DNA from: CAYQVW01 sp964421245
GTDB taxonomy: Bacteria; Margulisbacteria; WOR-1; XYC2-FULL-46-14
Reading direction: 5' to 3'
Length of the DNA stretch: 11,930 bases
NCBI GenBank assembly: GCA_964421245.1
Contig: CAYQVW010000032.1
Coordinates: forward strand, 1 to 11,930
The position numbers and the translations under genes are program-made. Each line of letters opens with the position of its first letter. Position 1 is the first letter of the stretch. The notes beneath the pieces are model-generated. The model ran no database searches, was not told the origin of the DNA, and worked only from the letters and a program-made list of their open reading frames with translations. Below, in pieces: positions 1 through 6,430 of the stretch.

Positions 1-28
1 TGAGAAGGTATCTGTGGCTTCATAATTC

Positions 29-55
29 GGTGTCCACTTTTTGGGGGGAAGATCA
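29..55 (+). mobile_element. Probable right terminal repeat of an IS3/IS481-type insertion sequence
   Basis: Read on the minus strand, this stretch begins TGATCTTCCCCCCAAAAAGT and continues GGACACC. That resembles the TG...CA-bounded ends (C-run, A-run, GTGGACA) I recall for IS3- and IS481-family elements. The transposase would lie off the left edge, and the TGA at 1-3 could be its stop. Only one end is visible, so neither the partner repeat nor the target duplication can be checked. The family is recalled from memory and not verified. Confidence 0.35.
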
Positions 56-81
56 TATTAAGTTTTATCTTGAAGAATCAA

Positions 82-107
82 GACTTTGTGAAATATTTCA
101 CAAAGTC
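82..107. repeat. Perfect 26-bp palindrome downstream of the kinase gene
   Basis: The left arm GACTTTGTGAAAT (82-94) is followed without a spacer by its exact reverse complement ATTTCACAAAGTC (95-107). It lies 7 nt beyond the kinase stop codon. A smaller hairpin, TCTTGA-agaa-TCAAGA (68-83), overlaps its edge. No clear T-run follows on the minus strand, so an intrinsic terminator would be atypical. A protein-binding site or a decayed mobile-element end is equally possible. The palindrome is certain; its role is not. Confidence 0.9.
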
Positions 108-114
108 ATTAAAA

Positions 115-1011
115 TTACAAAAGAACAGAGAGTTCGCTTGCCATAGTACTAATATTATCAGATCGAAGTTCTGGCATCTTATCAGCTCCACGCTGAACAA
201 TACCATTTAATATTGCGACTTTTTCAGGATCACGCAGCATCTCATCTTCTTTTTTCCATACCTTATCTCGTACACTTATTTCTGGGAGATCCAAGCACAC
301 ATGATTTTTAATAGTTTCAAATCTATTGCTCTTCCACATAGGATTAGAACCCCCAATCAATCTATATAACATTAAAGCAACTGCATAAATGTCTATTTTA
401 TGATCAATATGTTGACTCCAATAAAAGTTTTGAGCATGATAAAAACGCTCTGGAGCCATGTATTCTACATTTCCAATGTTACCAAATTGATTATTATAGG
501 GAAATTTGCGACTTTGGCCAAAATCTATTACTCGAACGCTTCCGTCCTCTTGTACAAAAAAGTGCATCGGTCGCACATCTCCATGAAAAACATCGTCTGC
601 ATGCATTTCGGAAAGACCTTTGCATATTTGAATTATGTTTCTTATCGCAATTGTTGCCCCAAGTGTGCCAACAGCAACCATTTCACCAAATTGTCTTCCA
701 CCAACAATCTCAATAGCAAGATAGTGTAATCCATCTATCTCGCCTACATCATGTAAACTAGGAAAAGTTGGACTTTGTGTTGCAGATAAAAAGGCATGTT
801 CTCCTTCATACGATCTCCTCTCACCTATAACATTAAGATCGAGAAGCTTTAACATTACTCTTCGACCATCTGCATCATGGTCGATTGCCTCAATCACATA
901 TGAAGTAGCTTGATGTGTTTTTTCATCAATTTTACCACCATGAGATTTAACAATCTCATATCTGGTATTGTTTCGCGGTCCTATTCTTGTCCCATTAACA
1001 AATCTAATCAT
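115..1011 (-). CDS. Eukaryotic-like Ser/Thr protein kinase, divergent
   Basis: This is a cytosolic protein of 298 residues that is nearly all kinase domain, with no membrane segment. Visible landmarks are the ATP-anchoring Lys55 (VMLK), Glu69 or Glu71 as candidate helix-C partners, catalytic Asp145 in HGDVRPMHF, DFG at 163-165, APE at 186-188 and Asp207 of the DIYAVALML helix. Two points are odd. The Gly-rich loop is reduced to SHGGKIDEKT, and the Asn expected five residues after the catalytic Asp is His150. The RD-type Arg is Gly144. The family phosphorylates Ser/Thr in partner proteins; no substrate can be named here. I start at the ATG at 1011. The ATG at 1104 would translate through the terminator hairpin and the promoter, and its extra 31 residues look non-coding. 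There is no Shine-Dalgarno before 1011, which suggests leaderless translation. It could be a weakly active or pseudo-kinase. Confidence 0.82.
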   Translation of the reverse strand: MIRFVNGTRIGPRNNTRYEIVKSHGGKIDEKTHQATSYVIEAIDHDADGRRVMLKLLDLNVIGERRSYEGEHAFLSATQSPTFPSLHDVGEIDGLHYLAIEIVGGRQFGEMVAVGTLGATIAIRNIIQICKGLSEMHADDVFHGDVRPMHFFVQEDGSVRVIDFGQSRKFPYNNQFGNIGNVEYMAPERFYHAQNFYWSQHIDHKIDIYAVALMLYRLIGGSNPMWKSNRFETIKNHVCLDLPEISVRDKVWKKEDEMLRDPEKVAILNGIVQRGADKMPELRSDNISTMASELSVLL

Positions 1012-1014
1012 TTC

Positions 1015-1050
1015 TATATATATATCGTTAAATTTTAATGAAAATTTCAA
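1015..1050 (-). promoter_or_regulatory. Putative kinase promoter adjoining the start codon
   Basis: On the minus strand TTGAAA (1050-1045) is followed by the AT-rich run TTTAACGATATATA and further TA steps (1032-1015). Overlapping -10 candidates (GATATA or TATATA) give spacers of 18 to 20 nt or more. The box ends only a few bases before the ATG at 1011, so the transcript would begin at or very near the start codon. The same 14-nt TTTAACGATATATA occurs upstream of the beta-propeller gene (5304-5317). Confidence 0.45.
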
Positions 1051-1051
1051 T

Positions 1052-1096
1052 AAAAACCGCTCTTCGCGGGGTGTGGGGAAGCGAAGAGTGGTTTTT
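1052..1096 (-). terminator. Bidirectional intrinsic terminator of the DUF134-MFS operon
   Basis: Arms 1052-1067 (aaaaaccgctcttcgc) and 1081-1096 (gcgaagagtggttttt) pair over 16 bases with one G-T wobble, enclosing a 13-nt G-rich loop. On the minus strand the stem ends in GCGGTTTTTA, and on the plus strand in GTGGTTTTT, so it can act in both directions. It lies about 110 nt downstream of the MFS stop and directly upstream of the kinase -35 box. That position separates the two leftward units. A partial copy lies at 5131-5165. Confidence 0.75.
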
Positions 1097-1136
1097 GTAA
1101 CCACCCTACAATCTATGTAAGTCCTTCTTCTTGCAG

Positions 1137-1194
1137 CCGTGAATAGTGTTAGGTATAATCAGAGAGACAGTTTGGTGGGATTCAACACGAGCCA
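1137..1194. repeat. Dispersed mosaic repeat fragments, copy A
   Basis: This spacer holds ccgtgaatagtg (1137-1148), repeated at 5172-5183, and ggattcaacacgagcca (1178-1194), repeated exactly at 6477-6493. The fragments occur in different combinations in each spacer, as expected of short mosaic or partly deleted repeat elements. No gene is visible between the terminator and the MFS stop. Confidence 0.7.
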
Positions 1195-1208
1195 TTTGAT
1201 TTTCGTGG

Positions 1209-2435
1209 TTAGTCTCCTCGAAACATTGAAGCAAATAGATCAAAAACTCCGCTTATTAAAACCAGCACTCCAAGCGAAAGCATTATGGTCTGTAAACCGA
1301 TTAAATCTGCCATTTCACCCAAAATAACTACCGGAAAAGTAAAGGCTGAATTAATAAACATATTTTGAACACCAAAAACCCTCCCGCGAATTACCCTTGG
1401 AACTTTTTCATGCAAAATGGTTTGCAGGGGAGCAACAATAAAAGCATTGCCCGCACCCAAAAAGAATATCGATATAAAAACAATCCAGATATTTTCAACT
1501 CGACTAAGTATAAGCAAAGCCGATCCGGCAAAAAGAAAACCAAAATGTGTAAGTCGGTTCTTTTTAAAACGATGGCCAAACCGGCCTAGAAACAATCCTC
1601 CAACCACCATTCCTGTTCCGGCAAAAAATATTAAATAGCCAAAGTTGGCTGCCCCGATTCCAAGAACCTTTTCCGAAAAACCGACCGACAACATACAGAC
1701 CACAGCAAGCACCGATGTTGAAAAAAACAATTTTATTAAAGCGCCTTTTATAGATGTTTTTCTTTTGATAAACTCAAAACCCATCAACAGGTCTTTAAAT
1801 AAATCAAACAGTCCAGTACGCACCTGCCTTTCTTTATGTTTTAAGGAAATCATTAGGGTTGCCAGGGTTGATAAAAGATGAAGGGAAGCCGCAACAATAA
1901 GCACAAATGTAATTCCAAAGAAATTAGTTAAGGGAGCCGCCATACCAATCCCAATAATGGAAGCTGCCATCAAAGTCATCATAAAAAGAGAATTTGCCGC
2001 AATCAGGTCACGCTTTTCTACCAAAATAGGGATACTTGAGGTCTCTGCAGGAGCAAAAAACTGGGAAATAGTAAATATCAAAAAACTTATCATAAAAACA
2101 ACTGCCAGAGAATGATTTACAAAAGGAATTATAAGAAGAATAAGCGCTCCCCGAAAAATATTAGAAAAAATCATAACATGTTTTTTGTTCCAGCGGTCCA
2201 CAAAAACTCCGGCGCTGGGACCAAAAATAACCGCGGAAAAACCGAAGGCCAGCATAGGAATACTAACGCCCAGGTTACTTTTTGTTAGTTTATAAGCAAG
2301 TATTAATAAGATATAGAGCAGGAACCGGTCTGCCATCTGGGACATGAGCTGATCAAGCCAGAGAAATAAAAAGTTTCTATTCCTAAGAACATGTGAAAAT
2401 CTTGCCCGTTTTTGATTTTTCGCTTTTTCTGCCAT
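1209..2435 (-). CDS. MFS transporter, MFS_3/EntS-like drug or siderophore exporter type
   Basis: This inner-membrane protein of 408 residues is long enough for the usual 12 helices. Hydrophobic segments run throughout, with a charged cytoplasmic loop in the middle near residues 185-215. The loop-2/3 signature appears as GPSAGVFVDRWNKKH (Asp80-Arg81). The stretch AETSSIPILVEKRDLIAANSL (130-150) and the late RGRVFGVQNMFINSA segment are typical of the MFS_3 branch, which exports enterobactin, macrolides and other small molecules by proton antiport. The substrate cannot be read from sequence. The ATG at 2435 lies 12 nt after the stop of the Fe-S gene with only a weak ribosome-binding site. Translation is therefore probably coupled to the preceding gene. 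It is the last gene of the leftward operon. Confidence 0.9.
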   Translation of the reverse strand: MAEKAKNQKRARFSHVLRNRNFLFLWLDQLMSQMADRFLLYILLILAYKLTKSNLGVSIPMLAFGFSAVIFGPSAGVFVDRWNKKHVMIFSNIFRGALILLIIPFVNHSLAVVFMISFLIFTISQFFAPAETSSIPILVEKRDLIAANSLFMMTLMAASIIGIGMAAPLTNFFGITFVLIVAASLHLLSTLATLMISLKHKERQVRTGLFDLFKDLLMGFEFIKRKTSIKGALIKLFFSTSVLAVVCMLSVGFSEKVLGIGAANFGYLIFFAGTGMVVGGLFLGRFGHRFKKNRLTHFGFLFAGSALLILSRVENIWIVFISIFFLGAGNAFIVAPLQTILHEKVPRVIRGRVFGVQNMFINSAFTFPVVILGEMADLIGLQTIMLSLGVLVLISGVFDLFASMFRGD

Positions 2436-2447
2436 TTTTATATTCTA

Positions 2448-3566
2448 TCATTTTTTAATATCTCCATAAACAACCGCATTGGTAGGACATTCTTCTATAC
2501 ATAGACCGCAGGACCAGCAATCAGGTAAAAAGTATCTCCTCTTTCCTTCATAAATACCCTTCATCGCCTGGGTTGGACAAGCTTTAACGCATTTTTTACA
2601 CTCCGTACATTTATCATCGATTATCTTTATTTTATTAACAGCCACATTTTCTAACAACCAAGAATATAATCCAAAAGGACATATAAACTGACAAAACGGC
2701 CGAAAAATAAAAAAACTTGCTATAACAAAAATGGGTAGGGTTAATAAAGCAAACACCGCCAAATCGTGAAAATTAAATATTTTAAAATAATTAACCTGGT
2801 GATAAATAACAAAGTCCCTTACCCCCATTATTACCCCTCTCCCCAGACCAAATAAAAGCATAAAAAATACAATAAAAATAATAACCCTGACAGACAAGGA
2901 AATTACAAACGGAATCTGGAATGCATATTTTTTCTTAAAAAGAGGGATATTAAAAACACTCTCCTGCAAAGCACCTAGCTGACAACCCCAGCTACATATT
3001 AATTTGCTACCAAGAAGTGAAAAGATACTAAAAAGTATAAAGCCTGTAATAAGCCCTTTTGGATCACCTTCCATACCGTTGAGCATTTTAAAAAGTTTAA
3101 CTATAGATTCCATCGGATTTGGAGTTGCTCCCAATATTACTCCAAAAATCAATATAGTAAAGAGCAGAATGATTTTTCGCAGATTTTGTATCTTCTTTTT
3201 AGAAAGTACCACAACCAAAACAAATGAAAGCCAAACTGCCCACAAAATATATTTTGCTACATCCCTAAACGGCCTATCTTCTTCTGCAATGTGGCCTAAG
3301 GCATGTTCAATATCATCAGAGCTAAGCGGAAGATCTTTTATCGGTTTCTCTCTGGATAAATTCCACACGGCAAGATTGTCATGACTTAAAATATGCAGGA
3401 TTTCCTTCAGGGGGACATCATTTTTAATAGCTAATTCTTTTAAAGTCATTTCGCTCGAAAAAGATAGCTCTCTTTTAACACCGAAAGAATCCCATTTCAT
3501 ATAGAGCGACAAAACAACCGTAACAATTATAACGGAAACTAATATAATAATTATTTTTTTCATCAC
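2448..3566 (-). CDS. Membrane polyferredoxin, NapH/NosR/CcoG-like 4Fe-4S protein
   Basis: This is a 372-residue integral membrane protein. An N-terminal anchor (4-22) precedes a soluble segment (about 25-100) with a helical piece, TLKELAIKNDVPLKEILHIL, like the short domain seen in some electron-transfer Fe-S proteins. Further membrane helices follow. Two cysteine pairs, CSWGC (191-195) and CQFICP (292-297), match the membrane-edge pairs of NapH/NosR proteins. The first lacks the usual Pro. Two ferredoxin clusters sit at the C-terminus: CTECKKCVKACP (320-331) and CWSCGLCIEECP (350-361). The family passes electrons between the membrane pool and a partner reductase, but no partner reductase is encoded here. 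Start: a GTG at 3566 lies 7 nt after GGAGG (3578-3574); the ATG at 3563 is the alternative. The gene lies 15 nt after the YibE/F gene. Confidence 0.87.
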   Translation of the reverse strand: MMKKIIIILVSVIIVTVVLSLYMKWDSFGVKRELSFSSEMTLKELAIKNDVPLKEILHILSHDNLAVWNLSREKPIKDLPLSSDDIEHALGHIAEEDRPFRDVAKYILWAVWLSFVLVVVLSKKKIQNLRKIILLFTILIFGVILGATPNPMESIVKLFKMLNGMEGDPKGLITGFILFSIFSLLGSKLICSWGCQLGALQESVFNIPLFKKKYAFQIPFVISLSVRVIIFIVFFMLLFGLGRGVIMGVRDFVIYHQVNYFKIFNFHDLAVFALLTLPIFVIASFFIFRPFCQFICPFGLYSWLLENVAVNKIKIIDDKCTECKKCVKACPTQAMKGIYEGKRRYFLPDCWSCGLCIEECPTNAVVYGDIKK

Positions 3567-3581
3567 AACAAAACCTCCGTT

Positions 3582-4685
3582 TTATTTTTTCGAATACATT
3601 ATAGCTGAAACCAGGGCCGTAATCGGAATACAAAGCACCAGGCCAATGCTGCCAGCAAGTGCGCGTATTATTTCAACCGCAATCATTTCCATGTTAATAA
3701 TTTTGGAAAGAGACATATTATTGGCTATCAGCAAAAGCAACAAAGGCAAAGCTGATCCAGTATAAGCCAATATTAAGGTGTTTGACATTGTCCCCATCAC
3801 ATCGCGCCCAACATTCATTCCGGCATTAAACAAATTTTTAAAATTGGCTTCCGGATGGATCTTGCGTATTTCATCAATGGCTGATGCAATTGACATTCCA
3901 ATATCCATAACCGCTCCTAGGGCACCGATTAAAATACCTGCAAAAAGAAGCCCCTGAAAGTTTATTTTTAGATCCATAGAATAAAGCAGAATGCGTGATT
4001 CTTCTGAGCTCAACCCGGTTAAATGAATCATATTACCAATCACAAAGGCAATTATTCCCGCAATAGCAACACCAAAAACAGTCCCAATCGCAGCACTTAA
4101 ACTTTTTATACTCTTGCCACCAATAATTCTAAAAACAATAAAAGAGACTGCCGTTGATACAAGGATTGCAACCAGCAGAGGATTAAATCCTTTAAGGGTT
4201 AAAGGAAAAAGAACCAGAAAAATAAGTCCGATCGTAACAAGCAGGCTTATGAGCGATTTAACCCCCTTCATACCTCCTACAATTACTAAAAGCAGTGCAT
4301 AGAAGAAGGCCAGCCAAAAAATGGTAGCATCTCTTACATAATCAGCAATATGAAAAATAGTGCTGCCATCCGGACTCTCCGCAAAACTTGGATTTTCGTC
4401 CACATAAAGAATTACTTTATCTCCAGCTTTTAGGATCATTCCTCCCCCCATCATGCTGGAAGTCAGATGATCTACACTTATAAGCTTAGCCTTATATTCT
4501 CCCGATAAAATTCGCAAAGTTACCCTTTGGGAAGAATCCTTTGATTGCAAATTGTCTACTCGTAAAATCCTGGCCTTGGCAAACTTGGGTTGAGGCAGAG
4601 AAGTGGAAGCATCTGTTGCCGCATAAACATTACTAGTAATTGTAAAAGTAAGAAAAAATATTAATAATATGATTTTATGTTTCAC
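3582..4685 (-). CDS. YibE/F family membrane protein
   Basis: This protein of 367 residues has a signal peptide or anchor at residues 1-22 (Lys-rich start, hydrophobic core, VYA-A cleavage-like site). An extracytoplasmic beta-rich segment (about 33-115) precedes several membrane helices. The family hallmarks are clear: GALGAVMDIGMSIASAIDEI (254-273) and GRDVMGTMSNTLILAYTG (293-310). YibE/F proteins are widespread polytopic membrane proteins whose biochemical role has not been established, to my knowledge. The start codon is GTG, and its GTGA overlaps the DUF134 stop. A GGAG lies a few bases upstream, so translation is coupled to the regulator. Its position between a regulator and a membrane redox protein suggests a membrane complex or a transport step, which is inference. 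Confidence 0.93.
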   Translation of the reverse strand: MKHKIILLIFFLTFTITSNVYAATDASTSLPQPKFAKARILRVDNLQSKDSSQRVTLRILSGEYKAKLISVDHLTSSMMGGGMILKAGDKVILYVDENPSFAESPDGSTIFHIADYVRDATIFWLAFFYALLLVIVGGMKGVKSLISLLVTIGLIFLVLFPLTLKGFNPLLVAILVSTAVSFIVFRIIGGKSIKSLSAAIGTVFGVAIAGIIAFVIGNMIHLTGLSSEESRILLYSMDLKINFQGLLFAGILIGALGAVMDIGMSIASAIDEIRKIHPEANFKNLFNAGMNVGRDVMGTMSNTLILAYTGSALPLLLLLIANNMSLSKIINMEMIAVEIIRALAGSIGLVLCIPITALVSAIMYSKK

Positions 4686-5062
4686 TCTGGCTCTCCACTT
4701 CTACATTTAAATCTTCTTGGTCCAAACCTGCCTCGCCGCTGGCTCTGCAAGGCGGGCGGACTTGGCGGAGGTAGAATATGTTCCCCGCCAATTATTTTTA
4801 TAGCTTTACCGTTTGAAAAAGCCTCAATTATCTTTTTTCTCCCGGAATAAAGCAGGCGTTGAACTGTTCCTCTTGAAATATTCATCTTTTTTGCAGCCTC
4901 TTCTTGATCCATATCATCATGATCACAAAGACGCATCGCTTCAAACTCATCCTGTCCCAACTCAACTATTTCCAAACCCGCCATCGGAACCCCTTGCGGT
5001 TTATAAAATTCTACGCCGTCAAACGGACGGCAAAATCTCCATTTTCTACCTCTTGGTGTCAT
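4682..5062 (-). CDS. DUF134/UPF0251 family DNA-binding regulator
   Basis: This is a 126-residue protein. The opening MTPRGRKWRFCRPFDGVEFY and the segment GLEIVELGQDEFEAMRL are characteristic of DUF134. A helix-turn-helix of sigma-region-4 type follows (DQEEAAKKMNISRGTVQRLL, residues 52-71). Cys11 and Cys46 could sense redox state or metal, which is speculative. The C-terminus is Pro/Arg-rich and ends CRSGEPE. The start is firm: the ATG at 5062 has AAGGAGA six bases upstream, whereas the ATG at 5122 would lie in the -35 box. As first gene of the operon, downstream of a perfect palindrome overlapping its promoter, it is probably an autoregulator. DUF134 genes often neighbour NifX-like or Fe-S genes (recalled), and here the neighbour is an Fe-S membrane protein. 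Confidence 0.92.
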   Translation of the reverse strand: MTPRGRKWRFCRPFDGVEFYKPQGVPMAGLEIVELGQDEFEAMRLCDHDDMDQEEAAKKMNISRGTVQRLLYSGRKKIIEAFSNGKAIKIIGGEHILPPPSPPALQSQRRGRFGPRRFKCRSGEPE

Positions 5063-5078
5063 AATTATCTCCTTCCGA

Positions 5079-5096
5079 TATGTGCATATGCACATA
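5079..5096. promoter_or_regulatory. Perfect 18-bp palindromic operator for the DUF134 operon
   Basis: TATGTGCATATGCACATA is its own reverse complement. It overlaps the last three bases of the -10 box and covers the predicted start point about 24 nt before the ATG. A dimeric repressor bound here would block initiation. The DUF134 protein is the natural candidate because it is the first gene, but direct binding is inference. I found no second full copy in the window. Confidence 0.75.
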
Positions 5097-5122
5097 ATAG
5101 GACATTGAGGGGTATTTGTCAA
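5094..5122 (-). promoter_or_regulatory. Sigma-70-type promoter of the DUF134-YibE/F-FeS-MFS operon
   Basis: On the minus strand, TTGACA (5122-5117), a 17-nt spacer, and TATTAT (5099-5094) give a near-consensus promoter. Initiation is expected near 5087, leaving a short leader with AAGGAGA at 5074-5068 ahead of the ATG at 5062. This is the strongest promoter seen in the window, and it is overlapped by the palindrome at 5079-5096. Confidence 0.85.
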
Positions 5123-5130
5123 TAGTATTT

Positions 5131-5165
5131 AAAAACCGCTCTTCGCTGGGGTGTGGGGAAGCGAA
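5131..5165. repeat. Truncated copy of the terminator repeat
   Basis: This 35-nt stretch matches the left arm and loop of the 1052-1096 hairpin, with one extra T. The far arm is cut short, so only TTCGCT/AGCGAA can pair. No leftward gene lies upstream, so it terminates nothing visible. As at the kinase, it sits in the same orientation immediately upstream of a minus-strand promoter. Confidence 0.85.
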
Positions 5166-5171
5166 AAAACA

Positions 5172-5249
5172 CCGTGAATAGTGCCAGGACGAGCCATATC
5201 TCGTCCCGCCAGAGGCGGGCCTCGCAAATCCAAATCTCAAAATCCCAAA
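5172..5249. repeat. Dispersed mosaic repeat fragments, copy B, with a GC hairpin
   Basis: It contains ccgtgaatagtg (5172-5183, shared with 1137-1148) and acgagcca (shared with the other two copies). A compact hairpin, CCCGCC-AGA-GGCGGG (5205-5219), follows. Then comes a run beginning cgcaaatcc and continuing aatctcaaaatcc, which matches 6508-6535 with a few changes. The spacer between the DUF134 operon and the beta-propeller gene holds no gene. It carries these repeats, the two promoters and the hairpins listed separately. Confidence 0.7.
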
Positions 5250-5282
5250 TTCAAAAAGATAAACCAACAGAAATTTTTAGAA

Positions 5283-5306
5283 AAAATGAAATTTTTCTTT
5301 CATTTT
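5283..5306. repeat. 9-bp perfect inverted repeat upstream of the beta-propeller promoter
   Basis: AAAATGAAA (5283-5291) and TTTCATTTT (5298-5306) flank six bases. It lies where a -35 region would be expected for the TATATA box that follows. It could be a regulator-binding site, although such AT-only repeats also arise by chance in AT-rich DNA. Confidence 0.5.
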
Positions 5307-5317
5307 AACGATATATA
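5304..5317 (+). promoter_or_regulatory. Putative -10 region of the beta-propeller gene
   Basis: TTTAACGATATATA is identical to the stretch ahead of the kinase start (1032-1019, minus strand). TATATA (5312-5317) could serve as the -10 box, giving a leader of roughly 35 nt that begins at the hairpin. No convincing -35 is visible. Confidence 0.4.
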
Positions 5318-5321
5318 AATG

Positions 5322-5344
5322 GAGAGCCTGAGGGGTCAGCTCTC
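5322..5344 (+). promoter_or_regulatory. 5' leader hairpin just before the ribosome-binding site
   Basis: GAGAGCCTGA (5322-5331) pairs with TCAGCTCTC (5336-5344) around a GGGG tetraloop. The stem has nine pairs and one bulged C. It ends three bases before AGGAGG (5348-5353). Placed at the very 5' end of the predicted transcript, it could protect the mRNA or tune ribosome access. No ligand-binding fold is recognisable. Confidence 0.55.
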
Positions 5345-5359
5345 TACAGGAGGTTTCGT

Positions 5360-6430
5360 ATGACCGGGGTTTATAGAGCACCAAAATTAAACTGTCGAAA
5401 ACTACCTGCCAACAGGACAGCTAACCTTCAACCAGACGGGACTCTAGGCAGCGCTATCGACCGCCTAAAAGGGACAGAAGAATTGTTGTTAGTTTCTTTT
5501 ACTTGCACCCATGGATTGGTAGCAGACAAAAAAAGATATGTTGACAAAAAAGCAGGGCAATACCAGTGGGACGATCCACTAAGCAAATTTAGCCCCCAAA
5601 GAAAAGGACAAATTATTTTGTTTGATTTCAATTCCGGAAGGATTTTATGGCGCTTTATGTCCCCGTTGTCTGCTGGGTTTACCATAGATCAAAACGGTTT
5701 GCATATTGCCTCATACACTAAGATATTTACCATTAAAGGAGAAAACATACATGTAAGAACACACCCCTGGTTCAACGATTTGCACTCCGTGGAAACTACG
5801 CCAGATGGCCAACTAATCGTTACCAACAGTGGAACAGATAATATTATGATTTTTTCCCCGCAAAATAATAAGACTTCCTATGTTTGGTGGGCAACGGACC
5901 ACGGCTATCCGAATCAGGCTGATAACGGTACCCCAATCAGATTGGACAGAAGCTCAGACCTGCGCAAATATTTACCTTCAACCGGGGAGGAGGCAACTCA
6001 TATTAATAGTGCCCGCATACATACTGACGGATCTATCTTAGCAACATTATTTCACCAAAATGCATTGATCCAGATTGACTCCAGCACAGGGATCCCGACT
6101 ATTTTACTTGGGGGACTAAACCGTCCCCATTCCATATATCCATCCTCATTCGGACACACCATGTGCGACACAAATAATAACCAGGCTTTACTTCTAGACC
6201 CAAAGTTTGGGGTCATAAAAACATTTAGAGGCGATTATAGCTGGTTGCAAGATGCCAGATTATCAGCCGATGAGAAATGGCTCTATCTGTTGGACGTGAA
6301 TAATAACCGAGTTGTTAAAGTTGAGGTTGACACATCAACGCTAATAAATCATTGGGAATATGATGCTGAATGGAGCGGGTTTAATGTGCGCCCGATTATA
6401 GCAGAAGAAATCCAAGAAAAAGTTACATAA
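5360..6430 (+). CDS. Cytosolic beta-propeller (NHL/SMP-30-like) protein of unknown function
   Basis: A 356-residue protein I cannot assign to a named family. Blade-like units recur, each a turn with Asp-Gly or Asn followed by two beta strands. Examples are HSVETTPDGQLIVTNSGTDN, ARIHTDGSILATLFHQNALI and LSADEKWLYLLDVNNNRVVK. This pattern is that of NHL, SMP-30/lactonase or arylsulfotransferase-type propellers. Conserved-looking polar pieces are CTHGL near residue 50, THIN, RPHSIYP and MCDTNNNQ; these may line a central site. There is no signal peptide or membrane segment, so it is probably cytoplasmic. The start is well supported by AGGAGG six bases before the ATG. It stands alone, divergent from the DUF134 operon and followed by a repeat-bearing spacer. 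Binding, scaffold and hydrolase roles all remain open. Confidence 0.85.
   Translation: MTGVYRAPKLNCRKLPANRTANLQPDGTLGSAIDRLKGTEELLLVSFTCTHGLVADKKRYVDKKAGQYQWDDPLSKFSPQRKGQIILFDFNSGRILWRFMSPLSAGFTIDQNGLHIASYTKIFTIKGENIHVRTHPWFNDLHSVETTPDGQLIVTNSGTDNIMIFSPQNNKTSYVWWATDHGYPNQADNGTPIRLDRSSDLRKYLPSTGEEATHINSARIHTDGSILATLFHQNALIQIDSSTGIPTILLGGLNRPHSIYPSSFGHTMCDTNNNQALLLDPKFGVIKTFRGDYSWLQDARLSADEKWLYLLDVNNNRVVKVEVDTSTLINHWEYDAEWSGFNVRPIIAEEIQEKVT

Noticed and set aside
400..729. Rightward open frame of 109 codons inside the kinase gene
   Set aside because: It lies antisense to a clear kinase domain and has no protein-like character of its own.
1012..1104. N-terminal extension of the kinase from the ATG at 1104
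   Set aside because: It would translate the terminator hairpin and the putative promoter, and the added residues show no family similarity. The ATG at 1011 gives a normal kinase start.
5063..5122. Twenty-residue N-terminal extension of DUF134 from the ATG at 5122
   Set aside because: That ATG overlaps the -35 box, and the added region contains the operator and the ribosome-binding site. The ATG at 5062 has AAGGAGA at good spacing and the family's standard start.
5046..5267. Small leftward open frame across the divergent spacer
   Set aside because: It runs through repeats, the promoter and the operator, has no ribosome-binding site, and encodes no recognisable protein.
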